Assembly (NCBI GenBank): GCA_964484305.1
Contig: CAZAEI010000044.1
Location: forward strand, 1-5,881
From: DAOVFN01 sp964484305
GTDB taxonomy: Archaea > Aenigmatarchaeota > Aenigmatarchaeia > QMZP01
Length of the DNA stretch: 5,881 bases
Direction: 5' to 3'
Position numbers and translations under genes: made by a program. Positions 1-5,752 of this stretch are shown one piece after another. The notes under the pieces were generated by a model. The model was given only the letters and a program-made list of their open reading frames with translations, was not told the DNA's origin and made no database searches. Position 1 is the stretch's first letter, and each line of letters starts with the position of its first letter.

Positions 1-2
1 CT

Positions 3-44
3 GTGGGCGACTTCGTGATTGTCTCTGAGAAGGACATCCTTTAA
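3..44 (+). CDS. possible C-terminal end of a truncated gene, product unknown
   Basis: Thirteen codons are open from the window edge to a TAA at 42-44 and read VGDFVIVSEKDIL. The pattern of a GD turn, a hydrophobic beta strand and an acidic end resembles the last strand of many small regulatory domains (TrkA-C-like domains end in a comparable way), but it is far too short to assign. Support for a real gene is indirect: a T-rich tract suited to an archaeal terminator starts five bases after the stop, and the next gene is convergent. An open run of 13 codons could also be chance. Confidence 0.25.
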   Translation: MGDFVIVSEKDIL

Positions 45-48
45 ACCA

Positions 49-69
49 TTCTTATTTTTTCTCTTCTCT
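49..69 (+). terminator. T-rich tract, candidate archaeal terminator
   Basis: A pyrimidine run including TTATTTTTTC lies just downstream of the possible + strand stop at 44 and before the convergent end of Kef1 at 91. Archaeal RNA polymerase terminates on T-rich non-template tracts without needing a hairpin, so this suits the left-hand gene. No matching T tract is seen for Kef1 in the minus direction inside the window. Confidence 0.35.
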
Positions 70-90
70 GAGCAAAGAATACGGGTTCCT

Positions 91-1791
91 CTATCTTCTC
101 CCGTTGAGGTGCCTGAACATCCTGTTGCTTCTACCGCCCGAGAGGAAGTGCTCTATCTTCCTTATCAGCGTGCCGCCCGAGACAAAGTCCGGAACGACTA
201 CGAAGTCTGCCCCTGCCCTGTAGAGCGCCTCGGCCTCATCCTCTGAGTGCGCCCTTGCGAATATATTTATCCCCGGATTGAACCTCTTGGCCTTTCCAAT
301 CACGAACCCAGATATCTCCACATCGGGTATTGTTACTATTGCAAGCCTTGCCTTGTAGAGCCCTAAAGCAGAGAGCAGGTCCTCATTGTCAGCATCACCA
401 TACATGGTATATACACCCTTTTCGCTAAGCTCCTTTATGACCTCTGGGTTGTGCTCTGCAACGATCAGTTTCTTTTTCCTTTCAATCAGATAATCCACAA
501 TCTTCCCACCCATCACATCGCACCCGAACACCACGATGTGGTTGCTAAGCCTGCTTTCAGGGTGTTTCTCAAGCTTCTTGACATGGTGCGGGGTTCCCAG
601 CCCGTCAGCAAAGGGTACCTTAAACCTCTTTGAGAAGACATTGTATATCCTGTTCCTGGCATTCATGAGATACGGCGTAAGAATCATGGAGAAAATAACC
701 ACGCTTACCATAACAGAAAATACATCCAGGAATGCTCCACTAAGTACACCAAAATGCATGAGGGCAAGTCCCTGGAAGGCCAATAGGAGAGAAAACTCGC
801 TCGCCTGGCCCATTCCAAGGCCTATCACAGAGGCTGTTCTGCCGCCGTAGCCCATGAAGAGGTATATCAGGGAAAGGATGAGCGGCTTTATCAGTACAGT
901 AACAAGAAGCAGGGAAATAAAAAGCGGGAACATGCCCAATATATCCACCGGCCTGAGCAGCATACCCAGGCTGGCAAAGAATATCACCGAGAAGAAGTCC
1001 CTGAGACTGTGCATCTCCCCGAATATCTCCATATTGTAGGGGAACTGTGCCAGGGCAATCCCCCCAATAAATGCCCCAATGGCTATGGGAAAATCCAGCG
1101 CAACTGCCAGCCCTATGAAGGCAAAGCAGACAGCCACTGCAGTAAGGAAAAGTATCTCATGAGACCTGGCTGCATAGTCAAGAAGCCTCTTGAACACATA
1201 CCGGTTCAGGACCACTGCTATGGAGAAGAGCCCGAGGCCCCTGAATATTATCATTACAGCGACTTCCAGAGAGAAAACCGTCCCGACATTGCCCATAAGG
1301 GGTAAAACAACTATTACCAAGAGGTCCTGTATCAGAAGAACTCCTATCATTATCCTTCCGTGGAGGGTCTTTATCTCGTTCCTGTCAACCAGCAGCTTTG
1401 CCACTATCATGGTGCTGCTGAAGGCCATGAGCAGCCCCAGATAGACCCCTATTAGAGGTTCCAGCCCCATAAGGATGGCTATCCCGAAACCCAGGGCAAA
1501 TGTAGCACCCATCTGGATGAGGGCGCCAACCAGCGAGGCAGGCCCCACGCTCCTGAGCCTCTTGAAGTCTATCTCGAGCCCCACAGTGAAGAGCAGGAAG
1601 GCAATACCCAGCTCTGCCAGGGTGTTGATATCCTCAGGGTTTGTGATAACCCCGAGGCCCATGGGCCCTATAATCACTCCTGCAACCACATAGGCAACGA
1701 GAAGCGGCTGCCTAAGAATCCTGGCGAAATAGGCCAGAAGCGTGGCTATCAGGATAATAAGACCTATGTCCAGCAAGAGGGGAGACGCCAT
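91..1791 (-). CDS. Kef-type cation/proton antiporter with TrkA-N (RCK) domain ('Kef1')
   Basis: This 566-residue protein is a CPA2-family monovalent cation/H+ antiporter that probably exchanges K+ or Na+ for protons across the cytoplasmic membrane. Residues 5-375 hold about 12 hydrophobic segments. Family marks are the QD pair at 155-156 in the segment VLLIQDLLVI and the GQASEFS motif at 328-334, the counterpart of the Kef GQxGEF motif. Residues 418-540 form a Rossmann TrkA-N/RCK domain with the dinucleotide turn GCDVMG (423-428), a strand ending in AEH (445-447) and YGDADN (464-469). There is no TrkA-C domain. E. coli KefB/KefC are about 600-620 residues. The ATG is supported because Kef2 starts at the matching position. 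The Shine-Dalgarno is weak and the leader probably very short. The gene is divergent from the CBS-Kef2 operon. Ion specificity cannot be read from the sequence. Confidence 0.93.
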   Translation of the reverse strand: MASPLLLDIGLIILIATLLAYFARILRQPLLVAYVVAGVIIGPMGLGVITNPEDINTLAELGIAFLLFTVGLEIDFKRLRSVGPASLVGALIQMGATFALGFGIAILMGLEPLIGVYLGLLMAFSSTMIVAKLLVDRNEIKTLHGRIMIGVLLIQDLLVIVVLPLMGNVGTVFSLEVAVMIIFRGLGLFSIAVVLNRYVFKRLLDYAARSHEILFLTAVAVCFAFIGLAVALDFPIAIGAFIGGIALAQFPYNMEIFGEMHSLRDFFSVIFFASLGMLLRPVDILGMFPLFISLLLVTVLIKPLILSLIYLFMGYGGRTASVIGLGMGQASEFSLLLAFQGLALMHFGVLSGAFLDVFSVMVSVVIFSMILTPYLMNARNRIYNVFSKRFKVPFADGLGTPHHVKKLEKHPESRLSNHIVVFGCDVMGGKIVDYLIERKKKLIVAEHNPEVIKELSEKGVYTMYGDADNEDLLSALGLYKARLAIVTIPDVEISGFVIGKAKRFNPGINIFARAHSEDEAEALYRAGADFVVVPDFVSGGTLIRKIEHFLSGGRSNRMFRHLNGRR

Positions 1792-1800
1792 GGCAACCTG

Positions 1801-1808
1801 TTATATAA
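1801..1808 (+). promoter_or_regulatory. palindromic TATA-like box
   Basis: TTATATAA is self-complementary and could serve either strand. On the minus strand it lies about 10 bp from the Kef1 ATG, too close to give a transcript that includes the start codon. On the + strand a start 25 bp downstream of its centre would fall at about 1829-1832, exactly at the left edge of repeat copy A. It is therefore a candidate promoter for a transcript of that repeat, although no transcript is proven. Confidence 0.25.
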
Positions 1809-1823
1809 TTGCGGCCGGGGTGT

Positions 1824-1833
1824 AATAAATATA
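1824..1833 (-). promoter_or_regulatory. candidate TATA box of Kef1
   Basis: On the minus strand the sequence reads TATATTTATT, with 32 bp between it and the Kef1 ATG. A start 25 bp downstream of its centre gives a leader of only about 10 nt, compatible with the weak Shine-Dalgarno. The box overlaps the edge of repeat copy A, so the repeat may contribute part of this promoter. Confidence 0.4.
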
Positions 1834-1918
1834 GTGAAAAACCTCAAAAATGGTCATTAAAATAGGTTTTTCACAACCTAGCAAATAGCCTTCCTACCAA
1901 AGTTTGAGGCTATTTACT
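1829..1918. repeat. structured 90-bp repeat, copy A
   Basis: This segment matches 4248-4337 at 83 of 91 aligned columns (6 substitutions, 2 single-base indels). It contains two hairpins. Hairpin 1 pairs GTGAAAAACC (1834-1843) with GGTTTTTCAC (1865-1874), a perfect 10-bp stem. Hairpin 2 pairs AAATAGCC (1883-1890) with GGCTATTT (1908-1915), a perfect 8-bp stem. All differences from copy B fall in loops or the linker. The two indels restore each other's frame but stop codons occur in this copy, so it looks non-coding. It lies between divergent promoters. The family is not recognised. Confidence 0.92.
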
Positions 1919-1983
1919 ATAGCCATAACAGGCCGGGATTATACCCCCAAAACCATGCACTCTGTATATCAGGCAAGAAAGGT

Positions 1984-2000
1984 TCCTAAACTTATATATC
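1984..2000 (+). promoter_or_regulatory. archaeal BRE/TATA promoter of the CBS-Kef2 operon
   Basis: TCCTAAAC followed by TTATATATC fits an archaeal BRE plus TATA box. The TATA centre (about 1996) predicts a start near 2020, leaving a leader of about 25 nt that contains the Shine-Dalgarno. No operator-like palindrome is obvious in the leader. A second, weaker TATA-like GTATATC occurs near 1964. Confidence 0.72.
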
Positions 2001-2032
2001 ATCTGGCACACATAATATTAAGCAGCCATCCA

Positions 2033-2039
2033 GGAGGGG
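2033..2039 (+). promoter_or_regulatory. strong Shine-Dalgarno of the CBS gene
   Basis: GGAGGGG sits 7 nt before the ATG at 2047. It is the best ribosome-binding site in the window and fixes the start of the CBS protein, in contrast to the weak sites of Kef1 and the permease. Confidence 0.8.
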
Positions 2040-2046
2040 AACCGGG

Positions 2047-2466
2047 ATGAAGGTAAGGGACGTATATAAAAAATTTTCAGGCAGTGTGGACACAGTCAAT
2101 CCAGATACGCCAATAGAGGAAGTAATAGACATTTTTATGAAGAGCAAGCAAAGGAGGAATGTGTATGTAGTTGATGAATCCAACGACCTGATTGGGGTGA
2201 TAACAGCCAGCGAGATATTCACGTCCGTAAGGCCGGACATTACCCCGAACAAGATTCTATTTTTCCTGGAAAGGGATAGTATAAGAACGGCAAAAGACGT
2301 GATGATTCAGCCTGAAATCATAATGCCGGACGATGAACTGGAAGATGCATTGAGAACCGCCAAGGTTTTCAAGATCCAGGATATCCCTGTCTGCGAAAAC
2401 GGCAAACTGATCGGCGAGCTTGATGCATTCGAGCTGGTCTATGGCCTGATGAAGTCAAAGAAATAG
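2047..2466 (+). CDS. stand-alone two-CBS-domain (Bateman) protein
   Basis: This soluble 139-residue protein is made almost wholly of two CBS domains, at about residues 2-58 and 81-131. CBS pairs usually bind adenine nucleotides or related ligands and control a partner protein. Both repeats show the typical pattern of a short V-P-x-x-x helix start followed by a strand-turn-strand such as VYVVDESNDLIGVIT and IPVCENGKLIGEL. The usual G-h-h-T/S-x-x-D/N ribose/phosphate motif is only partly kept: G50-V-I-T53-A-S-E56 in the first, G123-E-L-D126-A-F-E129 in the second, so ligand binding may be atypical or limited to one site. The start is fixed by the strong Shine-Dalgarno. Kef2 begins 10 bp after the stop, which implies one mRNA and suggests, as inference, that this protein gates or senses for Kef2. 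Confidence 0.93.
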   Translation: MKVRDVYKKFSGSVDTVNPDTPIEEVIDIFMKSKQRRNVYVVDESNDLIGVITASEIFTSVRPDITPNKILFFLERDSIRTAKDVMIQPEIIMPDDELEDALRTAKVFKIQDIPVCENGKLIGELDAFELVYGLMKSKK

Positions 2467-2476
2467 GCGGAATCGA

Positions 2477-4159
2477 ATGGTAGAGAGCATATTCATTGAG
2501 CTAAGCACGGTAATCATTCTTGCAGTCATCATTTCCGGAACACTGAGGCTTCTCAAGCAGCCCCTGATAATCGGTTACATAATCACAGGCATTCTTGCAG
2601 GTCCCCTTTTGCTGAACATAGTCAAGTCCGCTGACACGGTAGCAGCCCTCTCCCATTTCGGGATTGTGTTCCTGCTGTTCGTTGCAGGACTCAGCCTGAA
2701 CCCAAGAGTGCTGAAAAGCGTTGGAAAGGTCTCCTTAATAACAGGAATAGGCCAGGTTCTGTTCACCACGTTCATAGGATTCTTTATTGCAAAGTTACTG
2801 GGGTTCTCTGACATTGCATCACTGTATATCGCTATAGCGCTGACATTCAGCAGCACAATCATAATTGTAAAGCTGCTTTCAGACAAGGGCGACCTGCAGG
2901 TCCTCTACGGAAGGATATCTGTGGGCTTCCTTATTGTGCAGGACATAATTGCGGTGCTGATTCTAATGCTGATATCGTCATCGACCGGCGGTTTTGATGT
3001 CATGTCCCTTAACGCGGAGACCATACTTATCGGGGCAGGCCTGCTGTCGTTTATTGCACTTTTCGGGATATTTGCCCTGCCGAGGATTACCGAAACCATG
3101 GCAAAGTCCCAGGAATTATTATTGCTGTTTTCCATAGGGTGGCTGCTGTTTCTGTCAGTAGTATTCGGCTATCTGGGATTTTCAATAGAAATCGGGGCGC
3201 TGCTTGCTGGTATAATGCTGTCAGCCTCACCGTACCACTATGAGATAAAATTAAAAATGAATATACTCAGGGATTTTTTTATCCTGTTCTTCTTCGTGCT
3301 GCTCGGCTCGCAGATGGTCTTCATGAATATCACGGAATCGCTGCTGCCGATTGCAGTATTCTCGATATTTATTCTTGTGGGAAACCCGCTAATTGTAATG
3401 ATTCTGATGGGCCTGATGAAATATACAAAAAGGAACGGGTTTCTGGCAGGCCTCACCGTGGCACAGATAAGCGAGTTCTCGCTCATACTTGTTGCCCTTG
3501 GGGTAAAGGTTGGTCATGTTTCAAATGAGATACTGTCAGTTGTGACGGCAACCGGACTGATAACGATTCTCGGCTCCACGTATATGATAATGCATGCCAA
3601 CAGGCTGTATCCCCACATCTCCAGGTATCTGGGTGTCTTTGAGAGAAGAGGGAAAAAGGTTGACGAGCATATATATCACCGGGGGAGGCACTATGATATT
3701 ATACTGTTTGGGTATGACGAGGTAGGCCTCAGCCTGCTCAAATCAATCAAGAATCTTGGGAAGAAGTTCCTGATTATCGACTACGATCCTGATAAGATCA
3801 CAAGACTCGCGAGGGAAGGATACGATTGCAGGTATGGCGATGCGAACGATACAGAGATGCTGAACGAGCTGGATTTCTCCAGGGCAGGGATGATAATATC
3901 GACAGTCCCTGACACCGAGACCAACCTGCTGCTGACAAAGAAAATCAGGAAGACGAACAAGGAAGTAATTATAATCATAGTATCTCACCACAGCGGGGAA
4001 GCACTGAAACTGTATGAGAGCGGGGCCACGTATGTTATAATGCCGTACTTTTTGGGAGGGCACCACGCCTCAACCCTGATACAGAAGCACGGGCTGGATA
4101 TCAGCGAATTCCTCAAGGAAAGGGCAAGGCACCTGAATCACCTAAAATCAGGAAGGTGA
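2477..4159 (+). CDS. Kef-type cation/proton antiporter with TrkA-N (RCK) domain ('Kef2')
   Basis: This 560-residue membrane antiporter is of the same CPA2 type as Kef1 and colinear with it from the first residues. Residues 5-375 hold about 12 membrane segments, with the QD pair at 155-156 (FLIVQDIIAV) and AQISEFS at 329-335. Residues 407-530 form a TrkA-N/RCK Rossmann domain with the turn GYDEVG (412-417), an acidic strand end LIIDYD (432-437) and YGDAND (453-458). TrkA-C is absent. Its Shine-Dalgarno (AGGCGG, 2465-2470) overlaps the stop of the CBS gene, so translation is probably coupled. The C-terminus HLNHLKSGR parallels RHLNGRR of Kef1, which indicates that this copy is complete. The last 26 codons are duplicated further right. 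A 60-base stretch counted by hand (2881-2940) is 53% G+C. Likely role: K+/Na+ and pH balance, with the RCK domain and perhaps the CBS partner as sensors. Confidence 0.95.
   Translation: MVESIFIELSTVIILAVIISGTLRLLKQPLIIGYIITGILAGPLLLNIVKSADTVAALSHFGIVFLLFVAGLSLNPRVLKSVGKVSLITGIGQVLFTTFIGFFIAKLLGFSDIASLYIAIALTFSSTIIIVKLLSDKGDLQVLYGRISVGFLIVQDIIAVLILMLISSSTGGFDVMSLNAETILIGAGLLSFIALFGIFALPRITETMAKSQELLLLFSIGWLLFLSVVFGYLGFSIEIGALLAGIMLSASPYHYEIKLKMNILRDFFILFFFVLLGSQMVFMNITESLLPIAVFSIFILVGNPLIVMILMGLMKYTKRNGFLAGLTVAQISEFSLILVALGVKVGHVSNEILSVVTATGLITILGSTYMIMHANRLYPHISRYLGVFERRGKKVDEHIYHRGRHYDIILFGYDEVGLSLLKSIKNLGKKFLIIDYDPDKITRLAREGYDCRYGDANDTEMLNELDFSRAGMIISTVPDTETNLLLTKKIRKTNKEVIIIIVSHHSGEALKLYESGATYVIMPYFLGGHHASTLIQKHGLDISEFLKERARHLNHLKSGR
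4067..4143 (+). repeat. 77-bp direct repeat, copy 1 (inside kef2 3' end)
   Basis: The segment encoding Kef2 residues 531-556 is identical, base for base over 77 positions, to 5753-5829. The bases on either side differ: CAC before copy 1 against AAT before copy 2, and A after it against G. The period is 1686 bp and the material between the copies (4144-5752) carries repeat B and the permease. This copy is in its natural context, with the reading frame continuing to the Kef2 stop. Confidence 0.97.
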
Positions 4160-4160
4160 T
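4137..4160 (+). other. hairpin across the kef2 stop codon
   Basis: ATCACCT (4137-4143) can pair with AGGTGAT (4154-4160), a 7-bp stem with a 10-base loop that contains the last Kef2 codons. The left arm ends exactly where the 77-bp repeat ends. It could be a weak end-of-gene structure or a recombination-prone site. No T tract follows, so it is not a convincing terminator. Confidence 0.35.
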
Positions 4161-4162
4161 GA

Positions 4163-4357
4163 ATGGTGTTACCCGATAGTGAAATATATAAATCATTTGG
4201 AACAAAGAATAAATTAAAACATGAATACCTAAAAGCCGAAAATAGAGATATAGTGAAAAACCTCAAAAAATGGTCATGTAAAGGGGTTTTTCACAACCAG
4301 CAAATAGCCCTCCTGCCAAAGTTTGAGGCTATTTACTGTAATTTGCGAGAGTTATGA
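4163..4357 (+). CDS. doubtful small ORF (64 aa) over the permease leader
   Basis: An open frame starts 3 bp after the Kef2 stop, preceded by AGGTGA that could act as a Shine-Dalgarno at short spacing, and ends 9 bp before the permease ATG. The product is basic, with no signal peptide, membrane segment or motif I recognise. More than a third of it is the translated 90-bp repeat, and the same region in copy A is not open. It also runs over the best TATA box of the permease. An automatic annotation would probably call it a hypothetical protein. I think it is more likely an accident of leader sequence, or a decayed remnant of whatever the repeat came from. Confidence 0.22.
   Translation: MVLPDSEIYKSFGTKNKLKHEYLKAENRDIVKNLKKWSCKGVFHNQQIALLPKFEAIYCNLREL
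4182..4192 (+). promoter_or_regulatory. TATA box of the permease
   Basis: AAATATATAAA is a near-ideal archaeal TATA box, preceded by the purine-rich TAGTG. Transcription would start near 4212 and give a leader of about 155 nt that includes both hairpins of repeat copy B. It lies just to the right of the Kef2 stop, so the permease can be expressed independently of the CBS-Kef2 operon. Confidence 0.6.
4248..4337. repeat. structured 90-bp repeat, copy B
   Basis: This is the second copy of the two-hairpin repeat, in the same orientation as copy A, 2419 bp away. Hairpin 1 pairs GTGAAAAACC (4253-4262) with GGTTTTTCAC (4285-4294) and can extend by a T-G and a C-G pair. Hairpin 2 pairs AAATAGCC (4302-4309) with GGCTATTT (4327-4334). 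Both stems are identical to copy A. This copy sits in the predicted 5' leader of the permease, ending 29 bp before its ATG. The outer inverted terminus seen around copy A is not preserved here. Confidence 0.92.
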
Positions 4358-4366
4358 CGTGACTGA

Positions 4367-5650
4367 ATGCCAAGATTAAAAAGAAACGTGACATTGTTCG
4401 AAGCTACGATGTATTGCTTATGTGTTATCATAGGTGCCGGTATCTATGTTCTGATAGGGGTTGCTGCGGGAGAAGCTGGAAACGTAACATGGCTGGCTTT
4501 TCTTTTTGCAGCTCTGATAGCTGGATGCACCGGCCTTAGTTATGCTGAACTATCATCGAAGCTGCCTTATGATGCTGCAGAATATACATATTCCAAAGAG
4601 GCATTTAAAAGTAAAAGATTCGCATTCGGGGTCGGATGGTTCAAACTTGTAACAGCAATAATTGCCGCTGCAGCCGTGTCTCTTGGGTTTGGCGGTTATT
4701 TTTCAGGCCTGTTCGGTGTAAGCCCATTGATAGGAGCAATTTTAATAGTTTTAATGGCCTTGGTTTTTAACATCTATAGTGTTAAAAACACCTTAAGAAT
4801 CAGCGCAATATTTGTTGGTATAACTATCCTGGGTTTATTACTGATAATTCTTACTGGGTTTGGGTATGTTGGTTCTGTTAATTATCTTGATTTTACCTTT
4901 GGCTGGGGTGGTTTGTTCACAGCAGCAGCTTTGATATTTTTTGCATTCTTGGGATTCGAAGATGTTGCAAACCTAAGTGAAGAATCCAAGAATCCGAGGA
5001 AAGTCTTGCCAAAGGCGATTATAATATCAATAATTGTTTCAACCATCATCTATACCCTTGTTTCTTTGGTATCAATAAGCGTTGTTCCCTGGAATGAACT
5101 GGCTGTTTCAGCATCGCCATTAACCCGGGTAGCAGAAGTTACAATGGGCCCGTCTGGTTCACTATTAATGTCAGTGATAGCATTATTCGCAACAGGAAGC
5201 ACTGTGTTTGTTTTGTTTTTTGCATATTCCAGGATGATATTCGGAATGGCTGAAAAGGGTTCATTGCCATTAATATTTTTGAAAATCTCAAAGAAAAGGA
5301 GAATACCATATACTGCTTTAATTTGTGTAGGGTTAGTAACAACCCTGTTCATATTGCTGCAAAATCTGAAATTCGTGGCTTCTCTTACAGATTTCGGAGC
5401 GCTGTTTGTATTCATGATAGTTAATTTATCATTAATTGTTTTGAGGTACAAGAAAATACATCTTCATGGACAATTCAAAGTTCCGTTGAATATCGGTAGG
5501 TTTCCAATATTGCCTGCAATTGGAGCTGGTTTCTCTCTTTATTTGCTTACAACACTGAGCTTGACTGTAGCTATTCTAAGCTTATTGATATTTATAATAG
5601 GAATTGTTGTTTTCACTTTGTTTATAGAAAAGAAAGCCCAAAATTTATGA
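4367..5650 (+). CDS. APC-superfamily amino-acid/polyamine permease
   Basis: This 427-residue membrane transporter is predicted to bring amino acids or related amines into the cell, most likely with protons. About 12 membrane segments fit the LeuT-like 5+5 fold of the AA_permease_2 type. The first carries the unwound substrate-binding motif GAGIYVLIG (23-31). The sixth is FFAFLGFEDV (191-200), followed by the family signature SEESKNPRKVLPKAI (204-218). It ends soon after the twelfth segment and lacks the UspA-like C-terminal domain of some archaeal relatives. The substrate cannot be assigned. No clear Shine-Dalgarno precedes the ATG. Composition differs from the neighbours: hand-counted 60-base lines give 40, 38 and 32% G+C, with many TTA/TTG leucines and ATT/ATA isoleucines. 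With its own promoter and the flanking 77-bp repeats this suggests lateral arrival (inference). Confidence 0.93.
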   Translation: MPRLKRNVTLFEATMYCLCVIIGAGIYVLIGVAAGEAGNVTWLAFLFAALIAGCTGLSYAELSSKLPYDAAEYTYSKEAFKSKRFAFGVGWFKLVTAIIAAAAVSLGFGGYFSGLFGVSPLIGAILIVLMALVFNIYSVKNTLRISAIFVGITILGLLLIILTGFGYVGSVNYLDFTFGWGGLFTAAALIFFAFLGFEDVANLSEESKNPRKVLPKAIIISIIVSTIIYTLVSLVSISVVPWNELAVSASPLTRVAEVTMGPSGSLLMSVIALFATGSTVFVLFFAYSRMIFGMAEKGSLPLIFLKISKKRRIPYTALICVGLVTTLFILLQNLKFVASLTDFGALFVFMIVNLSLIVLRYKKIHLHGQFKVPLNIGRFPILPAIGAGFSLYLLTTLSLTVAILSLLIFIIGIVVFTLFIEKKAQNL

Positions 5651-5702
5651 AAAGCATACAGGACTCGGCGGCGGACTGCAGTGCTAGACCCTATGATTAA
5701 AA

Positions 5703-5725
5703 CCGTGAGAGAAAGATAATCACGG
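5703..5725. other. small hairpin downstream of the permease
   Basis: CCGTGA (5703-5708) can pair with TCACGG (5720-5725) around an 11-base loop. Read on the minus strand the second arm is followed by TTTTAAT, which resembles a terminator for leftward transcription entering from the right. No other feature is seen in 5651-5752: no tRNA, no open frame with a start, and no T tract suited to ending the permease transcript. Confidence 0.33.
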
Positions 5726-5752
5726 GCTATTTCCCCAAAGTGGTTTGTAAAT

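Larger units (their letters stand above)
1820..1930. mobile_element. possible MITE-like element containing repeat copy A
   Basis: The 90-bp repeat is surrounded by imperfect inverted termini: the left one reads TGTAATAAATATAG and the reverse complement of the right one reads TGTTATGGCTATAG (10 of 14 match). Just outside them is a direct GGCCGGG at 1813-1819 and 1931-1937, which could be a 7-bp target-site duplication. There is no coding capacity. Copy B does not keep the outermost terminus or the flanking heptamer, so the full boundaries rest on one copy only. Confidence 0.33.

Noticed and set aside
536..1693. Several + strand open frames of 60-104 codons across this stretch
   Set aside because: They lie antisense to Kef1, whose motifs and membrane pattern are continuous; they have no recognisable domains and are shadows of its codon structure.
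2575..4066. Minus-strand open frames opposite Kef2 (up to 107 codons)
   Set aside because: Kef2 is clearly the coding strand, with domain motifs throughout; these antisense frames have no promoter, Shine-Dalgarno or family pattern.
1829..4337. CRISPR array
   Set aside because: Only two copies of the 90-bp repeat exist, 2.4 kb apart with genes between; there is no regular spacing or spacer series.
1829..4337. Repeats A and B as the two ends of one composite transposon around CBS-kef2
   Set aside because: They are in direct, not inverted, orientation, no transposase lies between or inside them, and composition across CBS-kef2 is like that of Kef1. Recombination between them remains possible.
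4354..4365. Upstream ATG just before the permease as an alternative start
   Set aside because: ATG at 4354 is followed at once by ACG TGA, so it closes after two codons; the ATG at 4367 begins the permease.
5651..5752. Possible tRNA or C/D-box RNA downstream of the permease
   Set aside because: No T-loop GTTC-like motif, no cloverleaf arms, and no correctly spaced RTGATGA and CTGA boxes were found.
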